From Pyropia yezoensis (lineage: Eukaryota; Rhodophyta; Bangiophyceae; Bangiales; Bangiaceae), in contig CM020618.1 in NCBI GenBank assembly GCA_009829735.1, positions 14,862,568 to 14,926,567 of the forward strand: DNA of 64,000 bases, written 5' to 3'. Below, one piece after another: positions 42,981 to 52,822 of the stretch (its first letter is position 1; each line of letters begins with the position of its first letter). Both the position numbers and the translations under genes were made by a program. The notes under the pieces were generated by a model, which was not told the origin of the DNA, searched no databases, and was given only the letters and a program-made list of their open reading frames with translations.

Positions 42981-43801
42981 CGGCATGGCGCGGCGGCGGG
43001 CTCCAGTGAGCGAGGGTGTGGGGGAAACGTGGGGGCGGTCGGGTCTCTAGGCGATGTTGGAGGGCGATGTACGACCTTCGCTCCCAACTGCGCTGATGGT
43101 GGTGCGGGCCAAGGTGGTGGGGTGCGATAGCTTGGATTTGGTTGGCGACGTGACCTGGTTGGCGACGCGACCTGGTTGGCGATGCCAGCCCTGAGGTGGT
43201 GGCCGCGGCCAACCTGTCGGCACGACTGGAGTGGGAGGCCGGCGGGGTCGGGAGGAGGCCACCGGTGGCTCTTAGGGTAGCTTTCGTGGGTGTAGAGGGA
43301 TATCCTGGGTGGCGCCTGTATGCGGGCTGGCTATGAAGGCACGAAGTTTGGCTGTTTTTTTTTCTTCCCTCTCTTTTTTGTCCTCTTCCGGGGAGGGTAT
43401 TGGGAGCCTTGCCGGAATCAGTCGAGAGCCACCACACGGGCCTCCAGCCAGTCATCGCGGGGGGGGTATGTACTAAACCAGGCGGCAGTCCGCCCGCCCG
43501 GCTGCCATATCCGCGATGATGGCGGCACCATCCAGCGAGGGCCTGAGCCGCTTAACCCTCGTCGGCAGAAATGGGCAGCCACAGAGAAGCACCAATCGAC
43601 TCGAAACGGAGTATCGCCCCAAGCCCCCCACAGCTGTTGGGAGTTAGCCTCGCACCGCTGCATTCGCGACGCGCTCGCCAACGAGCAGTTCCAACTTCAC
43701 CCCCCCCCCTGCCGTCACACACAACCGCTCCCGTCCATCGCTCATCCCCCCGTCGTCACACATGGCACCCCCCTATTCGCCCCGCCAAGCCCCTCACCCA
43801 A
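42981..43801. other. 3' flank between QCR9 and CstF-64
   Basis: No gene. TGGTTGGCGA repeats three times at about 43138-43183 (GGTTGGCGACG, GGTTGGCGACG, GGTTGGCGATG), a short tandem pattern of roughly 20-21 bp. A T-run lies at 43356-43366. Confidence 0.4.
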
Positions 43802-45232
43802 CTACCCTCTTGTGACGCCGAACTGCATGGCCAGAGCTTGGAGCTGCAGGATCTGCTGCCGCTGCTCGGCGGGAAGCTCAGCCAGTTGCTCGGGCGTCAC
43901 GGCCATGACGGTGGCGAGCTGCTCCACCAGCGCGGGCCCCGCCTCTCCCACCCCCGCCGCCACCGCCGCTTGCATCAGCGCGTCGAGGCCTTGCGCCTGC
44001 TGCGGGGGCGGTGGCGGGGGGGGCGGTGGCGGGGGGAGAGCGCCTCCACCGCCAACCCCTCCCACCCCCACCGGCGCTCCCGCCCCCACCGGCACCCGCC
44101 CCGCCCCCACGCCGGCACCACCCCCCGCGACGCCCGGTAGCGGCGGCGGCGGCGGCGGCGGCGGCAAGCCCGCGCCCGCCACGCCACCACCACCGCCGCC
44201 ACCGGCGGGCTGCTGCCCCCTTGGCAGCGGCGGCCGCTGGTGCGTCAGTGGCGGAGGGGGAAGAAGCCCCTTGGGCGCCGGTGGCCGCTGGATGTCGAGA
44301 CCGCCAGAGGCAACGCCCGGCATGCCCACCGGCGGGGGGGGGGGGATGCCACCGCCGCCGCCACCAACACCACCACCACCGGCGTCCAAGACGCCGCTGC
44401 CCATAGCGCCCGGCGGGACCCCTGGGGGGGCCGACACGACCAGCGAGGAGCCCGGCGGGCCCCCGCCCGCCACCCCAGGCGGCGGCGGCGCGTGCGCCGA
44501 CGGAAGCGGCGGCGGCTGAATCAGGCCCAGCATAATCTGCGCCTGCAGGAGCGCCCGCCCCAGGTCGGGGTTGCCCAGCAGCAGCGCCCGTACCGCGTCC
44601 GCGTCGGCCGCAATGGCCGCCTTGAGCTGTAGCATCACCCCGTGGATTTCGGCAAGGGACATCCCCTCCACGCTCATCGAGCCGCCCCCCATAGGGCCGC
44701 CCATTGACAGGCCGCCGAGGCCCCCGCTCCCCCCGCGGTCACCCCCACCGCCGCCACGGTCGCCGCCGCCGCCACGCCGAAAGCCATCCCCGCCGTCATC
44801 CCGCCCACCCCAGCCGCCGTCCCGCCCGTCGCGACCATCGCCCCCTCCGTCGCGGTCACCACCACGGCCGCCACGGCCGTCCCCCCCGTCACGATCCCCT
44901 CGGCTGCCGTGGTCGCCGCCGCCGCGGTCACCGCCCCCACCGCCACCCCCCCCGCCCCCACCGCGCGGCGGCGCGCTCTTGTCCGCAATATCCACCCGCA
45001 CCGGCCGTCCGTTCACGTCGACGCCGTTGAGGTTTCGAAGGGCAGACATGGCCGTCTCGGGGTCCGAGTACTCACAAAATCCGTAGCCCTTGGGCTTGCC
45101 GGTGGTCTGGTCATAGACGAGCCGAAAGGTGACGACGGTACCCACCTGCGCAAACGTGTCCCGCAGCTGCTCCTCAGTCGTATCGTACGAGATGTTGCCA
45201 ACAAAGACGGTGGACTTGCCGCGACGGGACAT
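43802..45232 (-). CDS. cleavage stimulation factor 64 kDa subunit (CstF-64/CSTF2)
   Basis: Predicted 476 residues from the ATG at 45232. An N-terminal RRM (about 8-86) has RNP2 VFVGNI at 9-14 and RNP1 KGYGFCEY at 48-55, closest to CstF-64/Rna15. A Gly/Arg/Asp-rich linker (RGD, DRGG repeats) follows, then the hinge that binds CstF-77 or symplekin ([35 protein letters not shown]), a Pro/Gly-rich region, and the conserved C-terminal three-helix domain ([20 protein letters not shown], ending near LQALAMQ). CstF-64 binds the GU-rich element downstream of the poly(A) site in pre-mRNA 3'-end formation in the nucleus. All three landmarks are present, so function is probably conserved. It is divergent from COQ6 with 449 bp between starts. 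No intron seen. Confidence 0.92.
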   Translation of the reverse strand: MSRRGKSTVFVGNISYDTTEEQLRDTFAQVGTVVTFRLVYDQTTGKPKGYGFCEYSDPETAMSALRNLNGVDVNGRPVRVDIADKSAPPRGGGGGGGGGGGDRGGGDHGSRGDRDGGDGRGGRGGDRDGGGDGRDGRDGGWGGRDDGGDGFRRGGGGDRGGGGGDRGGSGGLGGLSMGGPMGGGSMSVEGMSLAEIHGVMLQLKAAIAADADAVRALLLGNPDLGRALLQAQIMLGLIQPPPLPSAHAPPPPGVAGGGPPGSSLVVSAPPGVPPGAMGSGVLDAGGGGVGGGGGGIPPPPPVGMPGVASGGLDIQRPPAPKGLLPPPPLTHQRPPLPRGQQPAGGGGGGGVAGAGLPPPPPPPPLPGVAGGGAGVGAGRVPVGAGAPVGVGGVGGGGALPPPPPPPPPPPQQAQGLDALMQAAVAAGVGEAGPALVEQLATVMAVTPEQLAELPAEQRQQILQLQALAMQFGVTRG

Positions 45233-45681
45233 GACGGGCAGCCAAAAGGGCCGGCTCGGGCCAAAGAGGGGGGTAAGGGGGAAAGGGGGAGCTGGGTCCA
45301 CAAAGTGTTTGCCGCCTGTCCACGAGCACACAATGAGCTGCACACACACAAGAGCGTTACAGGCAGAAGAATACGGGGCAAATCAGACAGACGCGCACCT
45401 CGGACAGTCACCGGTTACGATAGTCGGTGTGGCAGCACCGGTCAACCCTTCCAGACCGACGTGGCGGCAAAGACAAGAGCGGTCGCAGCGTCGGTGCAGC
45501 GGGATAGGCCCCGACGCGTGGGCAAGGCGAAAACCATTGAGCGACCGAAATATGACCGATTTCATCTGTGCAGACTTGAGAACCCCGCATGTGTCGCCCC
45601 TGTTTGTTGGCGACGCGACGATTCGGCTGCACTCCTGGAATTTACACATTTATCAATACTGGTGCTAACGCATCTTGGGCG
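45233..45681. promoter_or_regulatory. divergent promoter region, CstF-64 / COQ6
   Basis: 449 bp between the two start codons. No consensus TATA box stands out. An in-frame ATG at 45589 upstream of the COQ6 start would give an alternative longer N-terminus but lacks presequence character. Confidence 0.45.
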
Positions 45682-47397
45682 ATGGTCCTCCAGCGTCACC
45701 TTCCTCGTGCCGCCACCCCCGACGCTGTTCGCCGACTCCGCCTCCAGCTGCCGGCTGTGGCCGAGCCGCCCCTCCCGTCTTGTCTCGACGATAAGCAGCT
45801 ACCGCCTTTCCCTCGCCGTCCTCCCCCCCGCCCTGACAGCATGCCCCCAAACCCCTCACTGCCCGCCCTCCGACGTCTCCCCCCCGTCGATGTGGCCATT
45901 GTTGGGGGTGGCCTCGTCGGCGCCGCCCTCGCCGCTGCTCTCGCTGCCACTCCCACCACCGCCCACCTATCCACTCTCCTCATTGAACGCGCCCCCCCGC
46001 CCGTTTCGAGGCCATCCCCATCTGCCGCCGCTGGCGTCGCCGCCGCCGATGCCCCTCCTCCGGCGCCGCCCGCCCCCGTTCCCCCCGCCTCCCCACCGCC
46101 CGCCCATGGCCTCCGTACCGCCACCCTCACCGCTGCATCTGTGGCGCTCCTCGACGCTTCCGCCGTAACGCCCCGCCTCGGCCACCGCCTCCGCCCCTTT
46201 CACAGGATGGTCGTGTGGGACCGGCCGCTCCCGCCGCCCGAGCTGTCGGCCACCGGCCCTGTGGGGGGGCCTGCCGCGTGGGAAACGGTGGGGGGTGGCG
46301 TCGGCGGCGGTGGAGGGGGCGCCCTCGGCGACGACGGTGGCATCTTTGGGCTGGCCGGCGCCCTCGGCCCCGCGTTTGGAGTGATGGACCTGACTGCCCC
46401 GGGGGGCGTGCCCATGGGCGGCGTCGTGGAGAATGAGGTGCTCCTACGGGCGCTCTACGATGCGCTCCGGTCGTCGCCGGCGGCGGTGACGGAGGTGCGG
46501 GCAAGCCTCCGCGCGCTCGACCGACCATCCGTCACGGGCCTGGCAGAACTGACGCTGGCACTGGAGGGCACCGCCGCCGGTGTTGGCAGCAGCGGCGGTG
46601 GCCGCGACGGCGGCAGCAGCTGCGCGGCGGCCGAGGAGGTGGTGGTGGGTGCCAAGCTGGTGGTGGGCGCAGACGGCTCCCGCTCGGCGGTGCGGTCGCT
46701 GGCGGCGATGGAGTGGGTTTCTGGGCGCTACCCCGCGGCGGCGGTGGTGGCCAACGTCACCACCGCATCCGACACGGGGGTGGCGTACCAGCGGTTCCTC
46801 CCGTCTGGCCCGCTGGCCATGCTGCCGCTGGCGCCGACGGGCGCCGCCGCCGCCGAGCCGCCGGTCTCCAACATTATCTGGAGTGTCGCCCCCGCCGAGG
46901 CGGCCGCCCTGGTTGCCGCTTCCCCCGCCGCGTTTGTGCGGGAGCTCCACACCGCGCTCTCCACCGCCTCCCCGCCGGGCATCCCTGTCGTGACGGGCGT
47001 TGCCGGCGCCGGTCGGGGGTCGTTCCCCCTCGGCTGGGGGCTCGCGCCGTCGCCAACCAGCGCGCGGGTCGCGCTCGTCGGCGACGCGGCGCATGCGGTC
47101 CACCCACTGGCGGGTCAGGGGGTAAACCTGGGCCTCGCCGACGTTGCGGCGCTGGTGACCCTCCTCGGCCGTGTTGCCGCCGTTGGCGGCGACGTTGGCG
47201 TCGGCGGCCGGGGGTGGGAGGACTGGGCCGCCGGCCGCCTCGCCGCCAATGGCCGCATGATGGGCGCCATCGAGGCGGTGCGCCGCGGGTTTGAGGTGGG
47301 GGGGGTGGCCGGGGTCGCCCGCCGCGCGGGGATGGCCGCGTTTGGCCAATCGGGGGGGCTTCGTGACGCGGTTGTTCGCTATGCCATGGGGCTTTAG
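45682..47397 (+). CDS. ubiquinone biosynthesis monooxygenase COQ6 (UbiH/COQ6 family flavoprotein)
   Basis: Predicted 571 residues. FAD-dependent ring hydroxylase of ubiquinone synthesis; acts in the mitochondrial inner membrane on the C5 position (C1 hydroxylation in Coq numbering) with ferredoxin-supplied electrons. The start chosen (ATG 45682) gives an Arg-rich amphipathic presequence (MVLQRHLPRAATPDAVRRLR). The FAD dinucleotide fold is VAIVGGGLVGAAL from 71; the second motif GADGSRSAVR begins at 329; the third, LVGDAAHAVHPLAGQGVNLG, is around 465-484. These three are characteristic of UbiH/COQ6. Gly/Ala-rich loops near 190-230 and 300 lengthen the protein beyond the usual 450-480 residues. 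Single exon; the 3' flank is T/G-rich. Confidence 0.93.
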   Translation: MVLQRHLPRAATPDAVRRLRLQLPAVAEPPLPSCLDDKQLPPFPRRPPPRPDSMPPNPSLPALRRLPPVDVAIVGGGLVGAALAAALAATPTTAHLSTLLIERAPPPVSRPSPSAAAGVAAADAPPPAPPAPVPPASPPPAHGLRTATLTAASVALLDASAVTPRLGHRLRPFHRMVVWDRPLPPPELSATGPVGGPAAWETVGGGVGGGGGGALGDDGGIFGLAGALGPAFGVMDLTAPGGVPMGGVVENEVLLRALYDALRSSPAAVTEVRASLRALDRPSVTGLAELTLALEGTAAGVGSSGGGRDGGSSCAAAEEVVVGAKLVVGADGSRSAVRSLAAMEWVSGRYPAAAVVANVTTASDTGVAYQRFLPSGPLAMLPLAPTGAAAAEPPVSNIIWSVAPAEAAALVAASPAAFVRELHTALSTASPPGIPVVTGVAGAGRGSFPLGWGLAPSPTSARVALVGDAAHAVHPLAGQGVNLGLADVAALVTLLGRVAAVGGDVGVGGRGWEDWAAGRLAANGRMMGAIEAVRRGFEVGGVAGVARRAGMAAFGQSGGLRDAVVRYAMGL

Positions 47398-48324
47398 CGG
47401 GGAGGTCTCAGCGGGGGGGCAAGACGGCGGTGTGGTAGCGCGCTGCGTAAGCTTTGCGTCACGCCGCCGGGGGGAACGTGTATAGAGCGAAGACGGGAAT
47501 GGGACCCACGCGCGCGCCAAATTGTGGTACCGTATGTAAGAACGGGCAAAAAAAGTGCAGCAAGCCACGGCGCAGAACACCCATCAGCATATTGAAAAAC
47601 AACAGCCGGCGAGAGGGTCAGAGGACCACTCCCCACGCCACAATAAGGCCTTTGAGAAAAGAAGCAACGGAGACGAAAAAAGTAGCGCAGGAGTCTCTAG
47701 CCAGTTGGCATTCCTCACAACAGGTCCCACGAACCACACCGCGTGGCACGCAGCCGGGCAAGAAGCCACCCCTACCGAGGAGCATGACCCCAACCGAGGC
47801 CGCGACGAATAGACCACACCAAGAGCGTCCAATCACCAGGCAAGCCCGCCCGTCCGCCAGCGGCCCAACAGAGCAGCCAAAACAGTTGTCCGACTTGGTG
47901 CGAAAATTGCCGCCCCTGCCGTCCCCCACAGGGCCACAGACGCCAAGGGCCTCAACACCCCCGTCCCCCACAGTGGAGGTAGTCCTTCCTCACGCGCCGG
48001 CACATCGTACGCCACCATCGCAAGCCACGCAGCGTGGAGCAAAAGAAGAAAACAAGCAAAGGCAGCCGACACATCCGCACAACAATCACTTCCACAGCCA
48101 CACAAAGACGGGGCCCGCCAAACCGAGAAGGGGCCGGCCAAATCAAACCGCTCCACCTCCCGCACGCCAGCGCCGCCCACAGATTTGGGTGATAGACAGG
48201 TGCGGCCGCAACAGGTCCTCCAAACGTGGGCACACACTGCCGAGAACCACCCAGCAGCTACGTCTGGAGGCTCTTGACCCGACCGTCCCGGCCGCTACCA
48301 CAAAACAAGTCAGACCGCTCCTGC
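47398..48324. other. T-poor stretch between COQ6 and ELOF1, no gene
   Basis: About 850 bp (47480-48330) in which T is rare on the plus strand. The lack of T removes stop codons and keeps a 298-codon plus-strand frame open, rich in Pro, Thr, Arg, Gln and Lys and without a domain. On the minus strand it is the downstream flank of ELOF1, so it may be a T/G-rich 3' region. Confidence 0.5.
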
Positions 48325-48582
48325 TCACTCCTCCCCCCCATTCACCTTGACCATCTCGTCCACCCAATTGCTGTACACGTCAATCGGCTCGTCAAGGGCG
48401 GTGATGGTCATCTCGTGCCGGACGTGGCAGACGCGGCACTCGACGCTGCCAACCTTTTGGCTGCGCAAAAGTACTGCATCGACGCACTGCTCGTGCTCAC
48501 AGAGAATACAGTCAAAGCAGGTGTCCAGCTTGGGTGCCTTGGCCTTGGGCGCGGGCTTGGTCGCCTTTTTGCGCTTGCCCAT
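48325..48582 (-). CDS. transcription elongation factor ELOF1/Elf1, zinc-ribbon protein
   Basis: An 85-residue protein from the ATG at 48582. It has the basic start MGKRKKATKPAPKAK, then a zinc ribbon with CILC and CRVC pairs (Cys-x2-Cys each) and the conserved C-terminal ITALDEPIDVYSNWVDEM, equal to the family's PITYLSEPVDVYSDWID. Elf1 binds RNA polymerase II, helps passage through nucleosomes, and in animals and yeast acts in transcription-coupled repair. The length is that of the family and the four zinc ligands are present. Divergent from the U1A/U2B''-like gene, 479 bp between starts. A C-run lies just upstream on the coding strand. Confidence 0.95.
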   Translation of the reverse strand: MGKRKKATKPAPKAKAPKLDTCFDCILCEHEQCVDAVLLRSQKVGSVECRVCHVRHEMTITALDEPIDVYSNWVDEMVKVNGGEE

Positions 48583-49061
48583 GGTGGGGGGGGGGGGAGG
48601 GGCAGGGGCACCCGCGAAAGAGACTGCAGCACGGAAGGGGAGGATGACAGTACCGAGGAAGGGGTTGGGGAAGCGGAAGGGGAACGGGGAAGAGGAAGGG
48701 GAACGGCAAAAGATAGGGGAATGCGCCACGACGGCGCCCCGCTGCCGAAGGTGGCGAGAGAGTGGGCACGGGGGCTGCCCCGCCCTTCTTGTGGGGTGGC
48801 AAGCGCGCGTGCTCGTCCTCGCCGAACAGCGAGCGCCAGGGAAAAAAAAACGGGGCCGCCAGTGATGGAATGTCCCTGGGATGGTACTTTCCACGGGATT
48901 TGGCGTTTACTCCAAGTCTCGACCATTCCAGGAGAATCCAGCGAGCGTCGTCGACTCGCTCACCCCTCCCCCCACTTCCCACCCGACCCCCTCCGCAGGC
49001 CATTCCCAGCGCGCCGCAGTATTGTCGCGCGGCCACGGGCTCCGCCCATCGCGTCGCGGCC

Positions 49062-49217
49062 ATGTCCAGCCCGTCGGCGGCGCCAATGTCACCGGCAGCA
49101 GCCGCGGGTGCGGCGGCTGCGGCGTCGCCTGTGGCGGCCGCCGGCAGGGGTACTAGCGGCGGCGGCAGTGGCAGCGGTAGCTGCAGCGGTGACGGTGACG
49201 GTGGCGGTGGCGGTGGC

Positions 49218-49249
<32 letters not shown>

Positions 49250-50468
49250 TGGCGGTGACAGCGGCGGTGGCAGCGGCGGCGGGTCGGCCTTGGGTGCCAC
49301 TCCGCCCCCCGCGGGCGACGGCAGCGGGAGTACGCTCCCCTCTGCGGGCGCCTCATCCCCCTCCACCACGCTCGCCCCCCCCGCCGCCAATCGTAACGAC
49401 AGTGGCGTCAGTAGTGGTGGCGTCGGCGTTGGGGGCGGCGGCGGCGGTGGTGCTGGTCGTGCTGGTGGCTGCGGTGTTGGCAGCGGCAGCGGCGGCGCCC
49501 GCCGGCGTTCGCGGTCGGCGGACCCCCCCCCCCCCCCCCCCCCCCCCACCCTCTACGTGCGCGCGCTCAACGAGCGCCTGACGCTCCCCCTCCTCCGCCG
49601 CTCCCTGGCGGCGTTGTTCACGCCCTATGGGCGGGTGCTGTCCATCTCGGCGGGTCACTCGCTGCGCCTGCGGGGACAGGCGTGGGTGACCTTTGCGTCG
49701 GCGGCCGAAGCGGCTGCCGCCCGCGCCGCCGTCGACGGCACCCTCTTTCTTGGCGTGCCACTGGGTGTGATGACCGCCCACACCCGCAGCGACGCGGCGG
49801 CCAAGGCAGACGGGAGCTACGTCAAGGGCGCCCGCCGGCGGGCACCGCCGCGTGCGCCGCCGCACGCGTCCCAGGGAGGTGGGGGGGGAGGTCCCGACGC
49901 CAAGCGACCGCGCAGGGGAGACTCCCCGGGGGGGGGGGTGCCCATGGAGGTGGAGCCCCCTGGAGGGGGGGGAGGGGGGGCGGCGGGAAGGCCGCCCTCG
50001 CCTGCCTCTGCAGCGGTGGCACCCGCTGGCACGCCTCTGGCGGCGACAGCGGCGCGCGGTTCCCCCCCCACCTCCCGCCCTATGGCTGGGGACGCTGCCC
50101 CCGCGAGTGCCGGCGCCCCTTCCCCCTCCCCGTCCGCCGCGTCCGGTGCCGCCCCTACACCGCCGTCGGCCACTGGCGGCGCTCCTCCCCCCGCGCTGCC
50201 AGTGCCCGACCTGTCAGCCCCCCCCAACCGGATCCTGTTTGTCGAAAACGTGGGCGGTGTGCCGGCGGGGGCGCCCGTCAAGGCGGCTCTCGCCGCCGCT
50301 TTTGGCGCCTATCCGGGCCTCGTCGACGTGCGGCCGGTGGCGACCAAGCCGCGCCTCGCGTTTGTCGAGTATGGGGGGGAGTCGGCCGCCGCGGCGGCGC
50401 TGCGGGGGCTCCAGGGGACGCCCCTCGCGCCGGGGCACCCCCTGGTCATCTCGTTTGCGAAAAAGTAG
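49062..50468 (+). CDS. U1A/U2B''-type spliceosomal RNA-binding protein (SNRPA/SNRPB2 family)
   Basis: Predicted 468 residues. RRM1 starts near residue 163 with TLYVRALNERLTLPLLRRSL, where animal U1A has IYINNLNEKIKKDELKKSL, followed by RGQAWVTF as RNP1 and the family-specific AHTRSDAAAKADGSY. RRM2 begins near 389 with PPNRILFVENV and ends in the protein terminus with GHPLVISFAKK, again as in U1A/U2B''. These proteins bind loop II of U1 snRNA or loop IV of U2 snRNA. The N-terminal 160 residues are an expansion of Gly, Ser, Ala and a run of Pro, and the inter-RRM linker is also swollen; most relatives have 230-280 residues. The start at 49062 (context GCCATGT) is preferred over frame extension to 48762, which overlaps the ELOF1 promoter. 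Single exon. It is not possible to say whether it serves U1, U2 or both. Confidence 0.87.
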
Positions 50469-50937
50469 GAGCGCGGGGCTGGGGCGGGGGGGGGGGGGGG
50501 GGGGGGCATCCGCGAGGGCTGGGGGGGCAGTGGGGGGGGAGGGGGGCTGGCTTTGAGCGTCGAGGGACGAGGGGAGAGGGGCTTTGACAAGATGGCGTTT
50601 TGTCTGCCCTGTGCGGCCGTTCCTCTACACGGTTACGGCGCGGGTGGCACCCCTGACGCCCAGGCGCCCGCATCGGACTGGTGTGTACTGTAGTGGTGAG
50701 TGCGCTGGGTCATGTCTGTTTGGAGTGTTTTCGTACGTTGGGGGACGCCTCTGCTGGCGCGGCTGCGTCGTCCGCCCCCATCTCTGCGCCACCTCTGGCC
50801 GGGAGAGGCCTGCCAGCCGCCTTGCGGCAGCGAAGGTAACTGTCCTCGGCGGCTCCTTTGCCAAGGCTTTTGGCGGTTGCGGCCGCGGCCACGCGCGGGA
50901 CAGAACAGGGAGAGACAAGAGGGAGTTTTGGCATGTA
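50469..50937. other. G-run rich 3' flank
   Basis: Contains an uninterrupted run of about 20 G at about 50487-50506 just after the stop codon and further G-rich tracts to 50580. Otherwise nothing recognised. Confidence 0.45.
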
Positions 50938-51122
50938 TTGCAGTTCCCCGAATTTTGTGTCATGGATACAAGAGCAACAGCGTGACAACAGTGCCATGAG
51001 CCAACCGCGTGCTGGGAGCTCGCAGCGGACCAATAGCGTGCTGTGGGGCTTTCCTGTTGATCAGGCGATGATTGGCTGCAGTCGCGGCGGATCCGGTACA
51101 GTAACTATTCAATTATGTGCTG

Positions 51123-51154
51123 TTCGTTTATATAGTACCTACTATATAAACGAA
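51123..51154. promoter_or_regulatory. 32-bp perfect palindrome with two divergent TATA boxes
   Basis: TTCGTTTATATAGTA, a CC spacer, and its exact reverse complement TACTATATAAACGAA. Each arm contains TATATA in a TATATAAAC context, one per strand, which is the layout of a symmetric bidirectional core promoter. It lies 219 bp upstream of the small ORF at 51373 and near the middle-left of the surrounding TIR element. It could equally be a hairpin in the element rather than a promoter. Confidence 0.55.
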
Positions 51155-51372
51155 TAACGGTCGACCGCGTGCGACGACCGAGCCTTCGTCAATCGTCTCG
51201 ATATTGAGCGATCGAGCCAGACAACATTGAGCGTCCATGATGGTGCGACACGGTCCCACCGACGTCGACCACACGCCGTCGTCCCAAAAACAGTGCTCCA
51301 CCCTCCCCACCCCACCCCACACCTTCTTCTCCCCGCTCCCTCTTCTTTTCTGGCCGGTGCTCCCGCGCGACC

Positions 51373-51597
51373 ATGTCGGCTGTGACTCCCCGCGCTGCCC
51401 GCGCCGCCGCCGCCGCGGCGGCCGAGGCCGCCGTCCAGGAGATCTTCCCGGTGGCGTCCTCGGAGGCGAGGCAGGCCGTCAGCGTCGCGGCCGCTGCTGC
51501 CACTGCAGCGGCCGCGGCACACTTCCTTGAGACTGCGCCGCCGCCGATGCCCCCCAGATCGGCCGCGTCTCGTCGGGCAAGGCGAAAAGATCTTTGA
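51373..51597 (+). CDS. hypothetical 74-residue Ala-rich protein
   Basis: An ATG frame in a good context (GACCATGTC) encoding an Ala-rich helix-prone peptide (VTPRAARAAAAAAAEAAVQE, ASSEARQAVSVAAAAA) with a basic end RRARRKDL. No family recognised. A pyrimidine-rich leader precedes it. It lies inside the TIR-bounded element, so it may be host sequence captured by the element or a chance frame. Confidence 0.3.
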   Translation: MSAVTPRAARAAAAAAAEAAVQEIFPVASSEARQAVSVAAAAATAAAAAHFLETAPPPMPPRSAASRRARRKDL

Positions 51598-52171
51598 GAA
51601 GAACACAAGCTGCTCACACACACCGCAACAGAAATGCGGCCGAGTGCACGGCGCAGTGCAGGGTCGTCTGGGTGACAGAGTCAGCGGTTGAGAGGTCAAT
51701 CATCGACGATCGACAGTGCCACGAGTCTGGACGATCGCCAAACATGACCCCAGTGTCGGAGTGCTTGCCGATCGCACGCCGATTGGGAGTGGTTTTTGGG
51801 TCGCTCAGAAAAGCACGCTCTTCCCGGATAGAGGGCTACTTCACGACGTACCCCTACCAGATGGTCGAATAATGACTGTACCGAACGCTGGTTGGCCAGA
51901 TAGCTGTTGTTTTCTCTCACGATCTCGGCGGATTTCCCTCTATCTCGGCCCGATCGACTAAAGAGCACTTGGAGAGGTCGCAGCTGGTTCCTGGGATGCC
52001 TGTTCCCTCTTCGATGTGGGCAGAAATCTCGAGAAAGTCTCATATCGCAGTGCTTCCATACTAACGCGGAGCACTCATTGGCCAGTGGTGCGCCTTTAGA
52101 GGCATGCCATTGGCCTGTTGAGGGTCTGTTGATGTTATTGTCGCCATGAGACAAAATTCGGGGTACTGCAA

Positions 52172-52822
52172 TACATATGGCCGATTTCTGAAGAATGATG
52201 AGATTCATGAGGGGGTTTACAGCAGGTCACAGCAGCATTCCACCGAAGTACCGATGTTTCCCCGCTTCCCATTGGCTGCCGCTAAATCGCGGCAGCAGGT
52301 ATCGCATACGTCTGATCCGATTCTGCGCTCCTCGTCTGACCCCTTTCCGATCGACTTTCCAGGGCTGTGCTCGAGTGACGGATCCCCCCCACAACGGGAA
52401 ATTAACTGGCACAGTACTCTGTGGTGGCCTCCTGTGAGCACGTCACAATAGCCCGTACCTGCTGCGAACCCGTCCGTGCCACTGCAGGCTACTTTGTACT
52501 GGCCAATCAGCGCCCTAGAATCGGCCTCATTTCGCGGCACCTGGCCTCGGACCGATGCTGTGAGCCCCTGACAGCAGTCCTCTGCAAGTCTGGGCCGGTC
52601 TGTGCAGACGGGAGATTTTTCGGCCGGTCTCACATCAAGGCATCACACGGATGCGACACGGATTTGCGGTGTTGGATGTGGTTCGGCCAAGGCCGCGGGC
52701 ACCGCCGGAGAATTCTTGTGGCCCAGAATGCGTGCGCACTTGGCGACTGTTCTGGGAGATCCTGCTGTGAACCCCCTTACGGAACTGATCATTCTTTGGA
52801 AATCGGCCATGCATACATGTGG
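52172..52822. other. no gene recognised between two TIR elements
   Basis: Mixed-composition sequence with short frames only. Words such as CCAATGAG and GGCCAATCAG recur here and in the neighbouring elements, as if the whole 50.9-53.9 kb tract were nested transposon debris. Confidence 0.35.

Larger units (their letters stand above)
50938..52171. mobile_element. 1.23-kb element with terminal inverted repeats and TA flanks
   Basis: The left end TTGCAGTTCCCCGAATTTTG (50938 on) and the reverse-complemented right end TTGCAGTACCCCGAATTTTG (from 52171 inwards) match at 19 of 20 positions, and both continue with T-S-TCATGG. Both ends are flanked by TA (50936-50937 and 52172-52173), the Tc1/mariner target duplication. 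No transposase is visible inside, so it is a non-autonomous or decayed element. It encloses the 32-bp palindrome at 51123-51154 and a small ORF. The only other explanation for the end match would be two unrelated inverted repeat copies. Confidence 0.7.

Noticed and set aside
43320..44519. 399-codon Pro-rich plus-strand frame
   Set aside because: Antisense shadow of the Gly/Pro-rich part of CstF-64.
47454..48350. 298-codon Pro/Thr/Arg-rich plus-strand frame
   Set aside because: The frame is open only because T is scarce on this strand; no domain and no supported start.
48512..49549. 345-codon minus-strand frame across ELOF1 and the U1A-like gene
   Set aside because: Shadow of Gly-rich coding sequence on the other strand; ELOF1 itself is in a different frame with full family similarity.
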